Shown: in pieces, positions 45,468-61,569 of the stretch
How the letters are laid out: each line of letters opens with the position of its first letter
Numbering within the stretch: the first letter of the stretch is position 1
Assembly: GCA_033239125.1 (NCBI GenBank)
Contig: BSWB01000002.1
Span: 839,001 to 903,000 of the forward strand
DNA: 64,000 bases
Direction: 5' to 3'
DNA from: Fagopyrum homotropicum
Lineage: Eukaryota > Streptophyta > Magnoliopsida > Caryophyllales > Polygonaceae
Notes under the pieces: generated by a model
Told to the model about the DNA's origin: nothing
Seen by the model: only the letters and a program-made list of their open reading frames with translations
Database searches by the model: none
Translations under genes and position numbers: made by a program

Positions 45468-48400
45468 TTATGGGGAGGCGGTTTTTGGAGGTGGGAGGGT
45501 GTTTGCGGGAGGGAGAGGAGCATCTAAGTTTGATGGCATCAAAATGTTGAAACCATCACCGGCGGTAGAAACGATCATTCCTGGTATCTGGCCATGCCAG
45601 TGAAGCTCCTTTAAGTCCTTTTGACCCTGTCAAATACAACAGTATAATAAACCTTAATAAAGGGAAAAAATCAGAGGAACAAGTTATGCTAATCTTCACG
45701 TTGTACAGTAGGTTTGTTATATGAAGCTCCGCTCAGGCTTGCCTTGAAAAAGCTCTTGTTAAAGCTCGGTTAAATTTAAGATGTTCAAGGTTGAATCGAT
45801 TCTAAATGAGTTGATTATGAAAATAACTAATGTTTGGCTTGTTCGGCTCAAATAATAGTCCCTATTCTACACTGTATTTATCTACCATTTCTCCACATTG
45901 CTCATCAATCAGTATTTTTTGTTAAAGAGTAACGAATTTTGAGGTACTCACCTGGTGCACAAAGAGAAGCTGTGGTGGTAAATTATCAGGAGCATCTACT
46001 TCTTCTTCGATTTGAGCTTTAAACTCCGCCTCCTCTTCTTTATCTCGTTCTATGGAGAGATCCCATACACTGGAAACAGACATTTATCACAGAATAGGGT
46101 AGTGTTTAGACCAATTGTTTTTTGCCTCTAATTATCTCAATGATGAATTAACTAATTCTTACGTGAGCTGGTTATCAGATGAAGAAACCGCTAGGGTTGA
46201 CCCCTCATGTGGACTCCATTCAATTGAAGTGATAGGGTGCTTGTGGTATTCATAATTTGCAACTACGGATTCTCCATCCTGCATATGGCTCAAAGATATA
46301 TTAGTTAAACTAAGAAAATTACGGGCAATGACAATATACTAGAGTACTAACTTAATCCTGAAAAATAAGAATAGGAAGATTGAAATGAAGTTCAACATTA
46401 CTTGAGATTTATCCTTAAGTAACCGAAGGTCATGGATTGAAACTGTGCCATCATCACTTCCTGATGCCACCAAACAACTAGATAACCTGCAATGTTCCAA
46501 GGAAGCATCTTATAGCAAGAACCTATAGCAGAACCAAGGAGAGAAACAAGAGTAGGGAAGTTGACAAATTTGAGCAACCTGTTCCATGATATTACATTCA
46601 CATCGGCATCGTGCGCCTTGAAGATAAGTACTGGAGACTTCCCCCGTCTAACATCCCAAAATGCAATCTTCCCATCCACAGAGCACGAGGCAAATACATT
46701 TTCTTCACCGGGGCTCCACTGAAATATTAAAGAACAAAACAGACAAACTACACATTAAAGAATTTTACAAATTTAGGTGTTAAAATTGATCTATAACGTG
46801 ATTAAGCAATAATAAAGCATCCATAAAGCATACTTCCAATGGGTTTGAAACAGCCACAGATCTAAAATCAAAAGAACCCATTTGCTTTACATGCATATAG
46901 TTTGTAAAATGTACATAACTTCTTCAAATGGACGGAGTTTGTTTGTTCCATACTAAAACCCCCAGGGAATGAATACATATAGGCAGATTACCAACTTACT
47001 TGCTATATAGGAATTGTCTGCTTAGAAAGACAGAAGGTACCTGCAGGTCTTCCACACTTGCAGTGTGTCCAACAAAGGGTTCACGATCTACGTTCCATTT
47101 TGTTCCAGATGCGGGCTCCCACAGATAAATTGAATTAGAACAGTCCCCTTCAAAGAAGAATTATCAAAATAAGGGCAATGGTTGAAGAGGAAGTAAAGAA
47201 GGGAGCAGCTGTGCGAAAAAAGCAGAAAACTAATCACCGGATATTAGTCGCCCAGAAACAGTAGGGCTCCAGTCGATAGCGTAACCTTCATCTTTGTGTT
47301 TAAAAGCTTCTAGTGGGGCCTGATTAAAAACTGTAGTTGCAGCTCTAGTAGTATTTTCTTCTGACTCTGCTAAGAAATTGAGATGAGAGCTGAAGTCCCA
47401 CACCTACACAATCAGTACAAAATTTAAAAGTTTGGCTATTACAGAGATTGCAGCACAACCTAATTTTTCAATTGCTTCAGATCTGATGTACAAACAAGCT
47501 CAAGGCCCAACATTTTTAGTTGCACAGATATGGGGATTGAAGTATCAACTTTAAGTTCCCTAACAACCTCAGGGCCCTCACCTGAACAAAACCAGTGTCG
47601 TCCCAAGTAGCACAGATATGGGGATTTTGTGGCATAGAACGAATGCGGTTTACACAACCTTGATGAGCAACCCTACGTGTCTGCAACCAATCAACAGCCA
47701 GAGTAAATTAGTTCTGAAGTCAAATTGCGTGCATTTGAAATTTTAAAAAGAAAGCAAGACAAAAGCCTATGCAGTCCATGACAGACACAGAACCATAACA
47801 TATTCAGCCAAAATTAAATAGGGAGAGTATTTATCTTCCTATTGCTATTCTAGGGTAGATTCGAAACAGAGAGCATTGCTGGGCAGAAATAACTGCATTT
47901 GATAAACAATAAAGGCAATATTTATAACCTTTGTTATTTCTGTATAACAACCAAAAATGAAGGAAGCCTTGCCTGAAGTATTGGTGTGCTAGATCCACCT
48001 TCAATTTCATCATCACTATCACTCTCATCACTGTCATCATCCATATCAGAACCATCTTCAGTCTTCTTTAGTGGCACAAGATCACGTCTTTTCCCAGAAA
48101 TATTAGATAGCTTAAATATTTCAATCGAATTCAAGTTTGATTGATTTGCCTGCAAAAAAATTTAAAAAGCTTCTTTTGTCATTTAAGCAATCAAATAAGT
48201 GATTTGAGTGTATTACCCATAGACAATTGATGACAAAGTTACCAAGGGAATAGAGAAAACCATTGTCATAGAGACACAGATTTGTGGAACCCAATCTAAC
48301 TAAATGAGATAATTCCTAACGACTATGGTGAAGAAGCAATTGGGCCATTTAAGATGTTTTCAAGTACCTAAGGTGGATAGAAACAATTCCCCAAGTTGGA

Positions 48401-49438
48401 AAAGACTAGAGGTAGTGCTTGGATATCCTATTGCGAGAAAAATGCAAAGTTTTCAATCAAATGGGAGCTTGCAAGACAAATATCTGAAGCAATAGGACCT
48501 ACGCAGCGCAGAGGACCTGTGTTCACTTCTGTGAGAAACAGAATCCCTTGCAGAGATCCATCCAAAATCAATGAGATAGAGAGATTACAAAAATTTGGGA
48601 TGTTGCCAATGATGTTCTCATGTTTAGTGAAGGCTTCAATATTTTCAACAGAGAGGTAACCCATTGATAGTTAACCAAGCAATCAGAATTAGTAAGGGAC
48701 TTTTATTTGCAAAAAATAAGTACTCAATTTAAGCTTAACTTTTTATTATTTAGTAAGAATTTATGCATAGGCAGCACATCTTACCTGAGTCCCAGCAACA
48801 AAATATGCCGTATGAGGAAATTCTGGTCGGACCAGTCCAAGGTTATCACGAATGATGTCGAAACTGCAAACATAGGTTCCAATTACATTAACAAATCCAT
48901 CAAGCAATACACTTGGCTAAACCTTAACACATTATGCTAGTTTCTTCATCCTTAATAATTAGCTTCACATGGCACACTCATATTACTTGTTTGAAAATAC
49001 CTAGGCCTTCATTCTTTAAACTAAAAAAAACTCTGCTTTTCCATGGCCTACTTCCATGGCCGCCACAAATCGGATTGTACAAACATAGTCCTAATGGGAA
49101 TGAAATTAGAAGAAAAAAATGGAAGAACATCAGAGTATACCTTAAACAGGGCCAACCAACGTGAAAGGCATGCAGAGAGTTGTAAGCAGAAGGATCACAC
49201 TGAAGCTCTTCGTCTTCCTCAAGCTTATCCACTCCCGGCTGCCACACCTTCGCTGGAGTAGGACCAGATTTCGCCGCCGCCGCCGAGCTCTCGCCCTTCT
49301 TCTTTGCCTACACAATTACCGACTCAAAAAACTCATTGCACATAAATCAATTGAATCAAAATCGAGATAAAAAGATTTAAAACTAACCTTGTCAGTAGCT
49401 CGCTTAACTTTCTTTCGGCTTTTGATAGAGCGCACCAT
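45468..49438 (-). CDS. GRWD1: GRWD1/Rrb1-type WD40 protein, copy B
   Basis: Twelve exons: 49438-49388, 49307-49141, 48863-48785, 48149-47973, 47680-47582, 47403-47238, 47147-47041, 46718-46579, 46486-46402, 46278-46163, 46069-45952 and 45626-45468. All join in frame. The model has 487 residues, against 498 in copy A: one alanine codon fewer in exon 2, and a CAA-to-TAA change in the last exon that removes ten C-terminal residues. That tail is not part of the WD40 fold and is poorly conserved, so the protein is probably still working. Substitutions are scattered (for example GGC to GAC in exon 5, GTT to TTT in exon 8). The GC-AG intron 4 is kept. Its upstream region lacks the LINE-type insertions of copy A, so the two genes may differ in expression. 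Confidence 0.9.
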
Positions 49439-49712
49439 TGTTGATAGAAGGGGGGAAGATTAGAGAATGAAAAACGATACAGAGGAAGCAAAACGAGGGT
49501 CGAGGAAGGCTGTTGATATTTGGGTCTAGGGTTTTTTATATAGATAGATAAATTACGTTAAACCACCCTCCGTTTTAATCAATTTACACAAACCCGCCTT
49601 TTATCAATGTAAAATGATGTAGAGTTTTTTTTCTTCCCTATTTTAATTCAGTTATTAAAAGGATGAATATAAATATATAAAATTATTGCAAGAATAATCA
49701 CTAGCATAGTCA

Positions 49713-50868
49713 CTTAAAATTATGTAGAAAAAGATTAATTAGAAAACAATAATCCTATATTAAATAAAAGATTCCTAATTAATAATTTAAACGGATTTGA
49801 TGATATGTTAAAATAGGAAATAGTAATTAAAATTTTCCTATAATCTCTCCTTATATTCTCTCTCCTCTAAGGTAGTATTCGAACTCTGGACGAGTTAACC
49901 CTCCCTACCACCCTTATACGAGTTGGACTGATTAAACTTTGTATATTCTTTTGAATATACACAATATTAATACACAATTTCAATCACACAATAGTGATAC
50001 ATAATTTCAAAGACATAATATTAATAAATGAAAGACTTGTGTAACAAAAAACCTTGTGTACGAAATACTCGAGCATACACAATTTCAATCACACAATAGT
50101 GATACATAATTTCAAATACATAATGTTAATAAATAAAAGACTTGTGTAACAAAAAACCTTGTGTACGAAATACTCGAGCATACACAATTTCAATTACACA
50201 ATAGTGATACATAATTTCAAATACATAATGTTAATAAATAAAAGACTTGTGTAACCAAAAACCTTGTGTATAAAATACTCGAGCGATATAAAATGACTCG
50301 AGTATACATAATATACCTGCATATTATTCAGGAAAGAAATTCAGTGAAAGGTATTTCGTACACAAGGTTTTGGTTACACAAGTCTTTTATTTATTAATAT
50401 TGTGTATTTGAAATTATGTATCACTATTGTGTAATTGAAATTGTGTATTAATATTGTGTATCATCAAAATAATACACAAAGTTTAATTAGTCCAACTGGT
50501 ATAAGGGAGGGACAACTCGTCCAGAGTTCGAATCCTACCTTCTACACAATCCATAGGAGAAATCAGAATATATAGTTCCCCGATATAACAAAAAATAAAA
50601 TTTAATTGATTATTAATAGGAGAGAGAATAATCTTTCGATATAACAAAAAATAAAATTTAATTGATTATTAATAGGAGAAAGAATAATCTTTAAATATTT
50701 ATGATTATCCAATAGGAGAGAGAAGAATCTTTAAATATTTCCTCTTTTAATGATTATCCAACTTATTTATCTTTATTTTTTATTGTTAAAATTAGGGTGT
50801 CTAGTTTGTATTTAAGATACAAAAAATACCTTCTTTCACCAATCTTCTCGCATAAAATCGATCAATTC
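49713..50868. mobile_element. Large fold-back element with tRNA-like heads and 105-bp repeats, copy B only
   Basis: The centre holds three direct 105-bp units (49972-50076, 50077-50181, 50182-50286), each starting ACACAATTTCAAT and running to CTCGAGCAT. One inverted unit follows at about 50351-50450. On both sides, in opposite orientation and pointing outward, lies a tRNA-like head: on the right an A-box-like TAGTCCAACTGG (50488-50499) and a perfect B-box GTTCGAATC (50526-50534); on the left the inverse, TATTCGAAC (49876-49884), with a weaker A-box. Outward of the heads are related AGGAGAGAGAATA sequences, doubled with a 56-bp period at about 50584-50695. Copy A has none of it. It could be two SINEs head to head or a composite fold-back transposon. 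Confidence 0.65.
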
Positions 50869-50955
50869 ATGATAATATTTTGCTGATGAAAAGAGCATGC
50901 TAATTTGGGTGAATTCTGTTTTTGAGGGGGCTAAACACACGTAGTCACGTAGAGT

Positions 50956-51149
50956 TAGACATGGATCCGGTTTGGACTAAACCGTCTAACCAGCGGTTTA
51001 GGTTCGCCGCGGTTTAGCCGTAGTTTAAACCGTCGGTTTGATTAGTTTTTTTTTTGTTGTGACCATACCGGCGGTTTGGTGTCCGGTCCGGTTTGTTTTT
51101 TTTTTTAAAAAATGTGTAAAAGCCGCTTTAGGTTTAGGATTCATGTCTC
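50956..51149. mobile_element. hAT-like MITE, AACCGGCGGTT-rich family (copy 2)
   Basis: It starts TAGACATGGATCC and ends GGATTCATGTCTC. The flanks CGTAGAGT (50948-50955) and CGTAGAGG (51150-51157) match at seven of eight bases. The interior has GGTTTAG and CCGGCGGTTT motifs as in the copy at 34766. It is absent from copy A. Confidence 0.75.
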
Positions 51150-51169
51150 CGTAGAGGCGTGTTGAAAGG

Positions 51170-51418
51170 GGTATGCTCAATTATTAGAAAAGACCACCCA
51201 AGGCCGGCTAGTATCGGCATCGGACTCGGACTCGGAGACCCGGATTCATCAATGCTACATATGATGGTGAACGAGGGGTTATAAGAGCAGTTTTGGCCGA
51301 TTCCAAATGTATAAGGGATGACAACACCTCCGCAACTTTCGTTGCATTGAGGCTTTGCTACTCGGGGATATCGTCGGGAACCGCACTTGAACACGGAAGA
51401 CTTATGATCATTGTTCAA
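51170..51418 (-). pseudogene. WAK-type receptor fragment (GUB_WAK domain), copy B
   Basis: Counterpart of the relic at 41130-41374: PRVAKPQCNESCGGVVIPYT, then FGIGQNCS. It too lacks signal peptide, EGF and kinase parts, and its end has been altered by the neighbouring hAT-like insertion. Confidence 0.8.
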
Positions 51419-51579
51419 CCAATAAAAAGAACAATATAATAGTTATTTCTAGACATTGTTCAACCAATATATCAAAATGATTTTATCAAATTTCTAATAG
51501 GGTCATTCTTTTTTTCTTTTTTTTTAAACTTAAGTTGCCCTCAAAAAACTGAGGGGCAAATTCGATTCCGGGTCATTAC

Positions 51580-51931
51580 TAGGGGTGTGCAAAATCGGAC
51601 CGGACCGGAATTTACGGTCCGGTCTACGGTCCAGGTTTTTGGACCGTATAAAACCGTAATTCGGGTGGGACCGTAAACAACGAATTTCCGGCCCGGTCCA
51701 GTTCGGTCCAATCCGGTCCGGTTTTGGACCGAAAACCCTCACCAAAATTGTACAATTAAGGTACAAACCGGTCCAGTCCGGTCCGGTCCGGTCCGCAATA
51801 TTCAAAATTGCACAATTTATGTACAAACCGGTCCAACCCGGAACCGGACCGGTCCGGACCGGACCGTCCGGTCTATGGTCCAAGGTTTTCTCAATTTACA
51901 GTCCACCGGTCCGGTCCGTATGCACAACCTA
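51580..51931. mobile_element. hAT-like MITE, GGTCCGGTCC-rich family (copy 2), empty site in copy A
   Basis: It opens TAGGGGTGTGCAAAATCGG and closes CCGTATGCACAACCTA. It is flanked by a perfect 8-bp duplication GTCATTAC (51572-51579, 51932-51939). Copy A has a single GTCATTAC at 41495-41502 with matching sequence on both sides, so the ends are proven. The interior is GGTCCGGTCC-rich, like 28208-28577. Confidence 0.93.
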
Positions 51932-52589
51932 GTCATTACCTTCTACCCATGGCCAATTTTACCCTCACAATAATGAATAAAAACTCAATTTAAGTCTTAA
52001 GAGACCAATTTGAAGCTCAGTCATATAAATTGCACAAAAACTACTTCCCAGGCCAGGAGAGTGACCCTGCAAGAGAGCTTCACGAGATAATGCAAAAATA
52101 TGCTATTGAAAGATATCTCAACCAGGATAGGCCCTCAAAGGAAGCCATCATCTACAAACAATTGGATTAAACTTAAACCAGATACATTTCGGTATGGCAA
52201 ATTCCGTAAGAGCTCAGGTAGTCAAGTTAGAACTCAGCAATCTGAAATAGTTCACACCAGTTTGAAGTTTCCAAGTTTGGAGAAGCAACAAAACAGATGC
52301 CAGCAGCCATGGTAAGTTTGAGTTTAAGATTTGAAATTACAAAGAAAGGGTTCTTCTTCGCCAATGATATATTAACCAAAATCTTTCAATATAATGGAAA
52401 ACAGAACAATACAAAGCTTATGTTTACCATAAACATCAGCAAAAGAATTCCTGGTTTATTTGCCAAAACTTCAGGAAAAGAATGGTGAGAAAAAAAGACA
52501 GATTAAGTACAACTATAAACAAGAACTAACTAGAGTATCAATTCACTGTTAGATTCAGCTGCATCATTGGTTAGATTCACTTGGAAACT

Positions 52590-54393
52590 TCATACTGGCG
52601 TGATAAAGCTTGGTGGGAGCACTTCACGGTTAGATTCAGCTGCATCAATATCCACAGCCGCATGACTCACACTGATATCAGGGATTGTATCTATGTGAGG
52701 CTTTCTGAAAATTATGTACGCTGCAAAAGGCAAGAGAACAAGCTAAGTAAACCCAAAATTATAACATTAACAAACAATCCATGTGTATGAATTGAAACAA
52801 CAATAATAAGTAAACGGTTTTAGCCTAACTCAAAATAAGTATCACTTTCACCAGAGAGTGAGCAAGTAAGGTTCACACAACCAGTTGGTTCAAATTTGGT
52901 ATATTTCTTTTTAGTCCATTAAAACCAAAAGAGTGCTTACAGAAACGGCTTGCAAAAAAACAATCATGAAATCAAAGAAAACATTTGAAAATTGAAAAAA
53001 AAAACACCAATGTAACGTGTTTCTAGCCCTCTTCAACCCTTTCCATTGTCGCACGTTAAATGCTTCATTAGCCATCCGGTGTCTTCCTCACAGACTTACT
53101 TTTCTCAGGTTCGTTGCTGTGGACATGAATCATCCAAGGTTGTGGTAGGTTTCAACAACTACTAACAACAAAATTTCACTTCTCATCTGTGTTGATTTTG
53201 TTAAATAAGTAGTGACTGGGTAATCATCTTTGGCTACTTTTTAACCTATTTGCTTGTAATGTTGCTAATTATAAATTACATTACCATTGTACGGTCATAT
53301 ACCTCAATAATTTAGGAATGGAAAATTTTTTGGACAATATCACATTCACATTTCAGTTAACCTAATAAAACTACATATCTTGCTCTCAATTGGTCCTTAC
53401 ATTTTTGTTTGAACATTGCACTGATGTTACTTGATAGTTGATACTAGGCCATATAACTTTGGAGTCTAAACCAGCAGAAGGGGATACAGAATTGATATAT
53501 ATATATTCTTCAATCACCATAGCACAACATCTGCATTGATTACTATTTGGCACACAACACTATCAAATTCCACCAATTTTTTCCTTTTTGTCTTTTTATT
53601 CACAACTCATTTTTCAGACCATCTTCAATCCAAAATTACTTTACAACAAGAGGCCAGTTTCAATCTAGAGATTTTTATACATTGACAATAAGGCCCGTTT
53701 GACAATTGGTATCCCTGTCTGAAAATCACCATACCCATACCTGGCGTTTGATATCTCAAAATATGAATGATGAATGTCCATCTAATTCCCTTCATATGAT
53801 TATATTAATTTCTAAAGTTACTTATAAACCAGCATTTTGGGGGTACCAGCATTTTGGGGGTACCAACAACTATCAAACAAAGGTATAATCATCAATCTCA
53901 TATACAAGATATCCTGATATCCTGATGTGTTTACCAGTTGACCAAACAGAACCTAATGTGCCAAATCCCTGATTGATCTGATATTTCGATCAGACACTGG
54001 TACTCAATCATAATTCTTCATCATTATCGAAATAATCTACACAGAGTAGGATCTATTCACAATTAACCTGATTTTAACCCAAAACCTACTCAAAATTTGA
54101 TCAGATCATCAACACATGCAACACACATCTCAAAATTTTTCAAAATTACCAAATGGAATCCACAAGAAAAGTAACAACGCGAAAAAAAAATCGAGAAATC
54201 GGATACTGGAATTGAGAAACGTACCACTGAGGCTCAAATTGAAAGCGAGGAAAATCTTGAAGACGAGTTTGGAACGAATACATTTGGCAACCGTGGAGCC
54301 TAGTTCGGGTGGTTGAAGAGGAGATTTTGGCGTGATAGGCTTGTCATTCTTGAAGCTCGTGAAGGTCAATTTTTGAGGAGAAGGTGAACTCAT
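52590..54393 (-). CDS. Small single-pass membrane protein, unknown function
   Basis: Two exons: 54393-54225 and 52720-52590, joined in frame (AGT G|CG TAC) to 99 residues. The donor is GTACGT and the acceptor TTGCAG. Residues 1-40 are Ser/Pro/Lys-rich (MSSPSPQKLTFTSFKNDKP). One hydrophobic stretch follows at about 44-61 (VFKIFLAFNLSLSAYIIF), then RKPHIDTIPDISVSHAAVD and an acidic-to-neutral tail. I do not recognise the family. It is the next gene upstream of GRWD1 copy B on the same strand. In Arabidopsis a small unknown gene adjoins At2g19540, and comparing the two would test orthology. An upstream in-frame start at about 54486 is possible but gives a Lys/Arg-rich extension. The detached exon 2 at 43296 shows that the tandem duplication ended in this intron. 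Confidence 0.7.
53692..53953. mobile_element. MITE in the intron of the small membrane-protein gene
   Basis: It opens GGCCCGTTTGACAATTGG and closes CCAGTTGACCAAACAGAACC, flanked by TAA on both sides (53689-53691, 53954-53956). An internal 18-bp block, CCAGCATTTTGGGGGTAC, is doubled near 53831. It is a PIF/Harbinger-like MITE from a family different from F1. Confidence 0.75.
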
Positions 54394-54848
54394 AGCAGAG
54401 GGATCTGTGGTATTGCTCCGCTGGTTGCGGGTAGGGTTTATGGGGAGGGTTTTCTTCTCTCTTGTTATTCTTTGGAGGATAAACAAGGTTGTAATATTTC
54501 AAAACTAGTTCTGAACTCGCCTAATATTTTTCCTTCTGAACTTGTTACGCAAGTTATTTTGTTATTTTTCGGGTTAGTGTCGGGTGGAGTTCGGAATTCG
54601 GGGGTTGAGTATCGCCCATAACCGTCCGAGTTGTGGTTCGAACCAAAAATTATTAGGCTTAAATTCTATTATGATAGAACAAACTTATTATATATATATG
54701 ATAATTAACAATATTCAATAACAAAAAGACACTGCAGAATCTGAAGTAGACTACACTGAATCAAATAAATGATTGGGAAAAAGTCATTACAAATCGGAGT
54801 AAGAACGACATCAAACAACAAGACAGAAAAGGAAAAACCAAAGACATC

Positions 54849-55307
54849 AGATGGAAAAACCCGAGGGAAGGATACATCAAACTTAACTTTGATGCTTCTA
54901 GAAACTCGTCGAACCAATTTGCTTTTGGTTATATCATTCGAGATAATCTTGCAACCCCATTAGCTGTAGGGAAGGGAAGATGCTCTGCCGAATCTGGATT
55001 AGACGCAGAAGCTTTCGCTCTTCGGGAGAGCCTCCAAAAGGCCGCAAGCCTATCCAATGAGATTGAAGGAGAAAATCTGATGCTCATCAATTCGATCAAC
55101 CAAATCTGGAAACCTCCACAGGAGACGGAGATGATCATCTCAAATATCTCTTCCTTGATTTCGGGCTTCTTGCATTCTAATGCTCATCATATTTTCAGGG
55201 AGATCAACACGGTAGCTGATAGATTCGAGTTGCATGGACATAACTCAATCGCAGATGATGATATCTTGCAGCTGATGTTGAAGGCCTTATCCGAAAGTAT
55301 GCTTTAG
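54849..55307 (+). pseudogene. LINE RNase H-like (RVT_3) fragment
   Basis: An open frame of 152 codons encodes the RNase H domain typical of plant LINE pol: EGYIKLNFDASRNSS, then FGYIIRDN, LDAEAFALRESLQKA, and HHIFREINTVADRFELHG. Reverse transcriptase and endonuclease are absent. The domain is unbroken but starts abruptly, as in a 5'-truncated insertion. It lies between the small membrane-protein gene and the receptor kinase. Confidence 0.8.
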
Positions 55308-55741
55308 GACGACCAGTTTCGACCCCCTAATTTTCTTACCCGTATCTAACAAAAAGAACTTATTATATATGGATCTTAGGCTAGAAAAATAGTACATACA
55401 CTTTCGAACTTGTAATAATAAAAAATGATCGCAGTGAGTTTTAAGCATTTTATAAAACTTACATACTTGTATATGATAGAATATAAGCCTTGTAACTTTG
55501 CAAAATTTATTTGAAACAATAATCATAGTATGAATTATTAAATAATATTTTCTCCTAAAAAGCATCAAAACATTAATAAGCTAAGATTCAATCAAATGTA
55601 ACCATTCATCCCATAATTTATTACACAATTACAAACACTCAGAACAATTAACTTCATACATAAAAGACTTATATTGTACGGCACATCATACATAATATAC
55701 AACTTTAAAGAAACAAACATAGATGGGTTGTGGAGTGTGTC

Positions 55742-60053
<4,312 letters not shown>

Positions 60054-60090
60054 GGTGAATTGTATGAGCTATAACACATATATTGAGACT

Positions 60091-60100
60091 ATTTATATAG
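60091..60100 (-). promoter_or_regulatory. Putative TATA box of the WAKL gene
   Basis: On the minus strand CTATATAAAT lies about 38-47 bp upstream of the start codon at 60053. This would give a very short 5' leader. Either the leader is short or another upstream element is used. Confidence 0.4.
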
Positions 60101-61295
60101 TACGTGGTTCTCCATCTCTTATCAAGTGGAGTTAGAACTAAACCAATAGGAAACTCATATCCTATTAGGCCCCGTTGAAACGTCAAACGCTATTAGAAAT
60201 GGTAGTCTCGACGGGATATGCCCTTTCTTACGAGAACCCGTAATATATATATATAGATTATGACTCATATGTAAACAAGTTTTATCGTGTGAACGTGTAA
60301 CATCCAATATATGTGAGTATATCGCCGAATAGATGTGACTATACCGCCGAATATATAGATTCAGGTCTCACGAATCTTCTTCCATTAATAACACGATTTT
60401 TTTTATTCTTTAATATCGTCTAATCTCAGTCATCTATTTAACGATCTAACAAATACAATTTATTCTCATTTTACATGTTAAGACCTGTTTATATGAGAGT
60501 CAATCCCTCTCTCTCTATATATATATAATATAAATAAATAAAATTATTACACATAAATCAAAGTAGGTCAGAGTTGTGGCTGAACATCAAAACCTTAAAA
60601 AGGGTTTTTTTTTATCCCCTTGCCCCAACCGTTCGACGGGCCGAGCTCAACGGTCCAAACGGGCTTGTGGAATGTGGCATGCCCGACCATTTTCTTAGGC
60701 GGACCGGTCGACCCGCATTTGTCAAGGTAGTATTCTAGTCTCCTTGTCGGTGCTACAAATCGATAGTCACTCCTCTCTCAATTTACTATGGTCTTGTTTC
60801 TTCCGACCCTCTCATGAGAATTCCGACTCCACGCTTCACCCCTCTTGCGAACCACGACTCCTCTCTCCTTCTTCAAACTCCGATTCATAAGCTCTTGTGA
60901 ACACCGACTCTAATTCCCTTCCTAAGTTTTAAATCGGAACACATAATTTATAAGTTCTTCTTTACTAGACATGACAAGTCTTAGGACTTTTTCAATACGA
61001 GGAGATTTTTACGTGCTTTAAGTTTTTTGGATACTTTTAATCATTTAGTTTTTGTTAGTTTTTTTTACTAGATTTTTAGATGCTTGTAAAATATGAAAAA
61101 TCTAAAAAAAAATTGATAAAACATATATTTGGGGTAGTTTTTCATGACAATTTATCGGAAAGGGAATGATAAAAATAAATAAAAAAAAAAAAAAAATAAT
61201 AATAGAAAAAATTTTGACTAGGATTTTTAGATACTTGTAAAATATGAAAAATCTAAAAAAAAATATTTTTTTTAGAGGCATAGATTTGTAGTTTC
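60101..61295. other. Upstream region of WAKL, no gene seen
   Basis: It contains a possible relic related to the intronic Micron-like MITEs (about 60238-60530, between two TATATATA runs). A GC-richer stretch near 60630-60720 (GACGGGCCGAGCTC, GGACCGGTCGACCCGC) was not assigned. An A-rich, duplicated segment around 61060-61270 repeats ATACTTGTAAAATATGAAAA. Confidence 0.4.
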
Positions 61296-61332
61296 ATGGG
61301 GTATCACTTTCTTCCTTTTTTTTTTTTTTTTT

Positions 61333-61532
61333 TTTTATCCACGTTTGGCGACTTGGGTGATGACGCGGTGGAACTTCTTAAAAGTTTGGGCTCGGTTGCT
61401 AAAGAGTTGCCCGGATATAGTAGGAGTACTTGCTTTATTTTAACTAGTATTGCGTTTACCATTCAAAAGGGATGCGGAGCCCAACTTGTTAGTCGGCTCC
61501 CTTCCCACTGATTGTAATATGTTTTACCTTCG

Positions 61533-61569
<37 letters not shown>

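Larger units (their letters stand above)
44533..52985. repeat. Tandem segmental duplication, copy B
   Basis: Direct copy of 34087-43630. Private features of copy B are the MITE at 44723-45138, the fold-back element at about 49713-50868, and hAT-like elements at 50956-51149 and 51580-51931. Its right end lies in the intron of the small membrane-protein gene, whose first exon continues beyond it. Copy B is therefore the one attached to the intact neighbour. Confidence 0.88.

Noticed and set aside
50488..50534. Possible functional tRNA gene on the right arm of the fold-back element
   Set aside because: It has A- and B-box-like motifs, but no acceptor stem or full cloverleaf can be drawn. A SINE-type head is more likely.
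51530..51883. Minus-strand Pro/Gly/Arg-rich frame of 117 codons (and a similar one at 28192-28413)
   Set aside because: They are translations of the GGTCCGGTCC repeats in the hAT-like MITEs.
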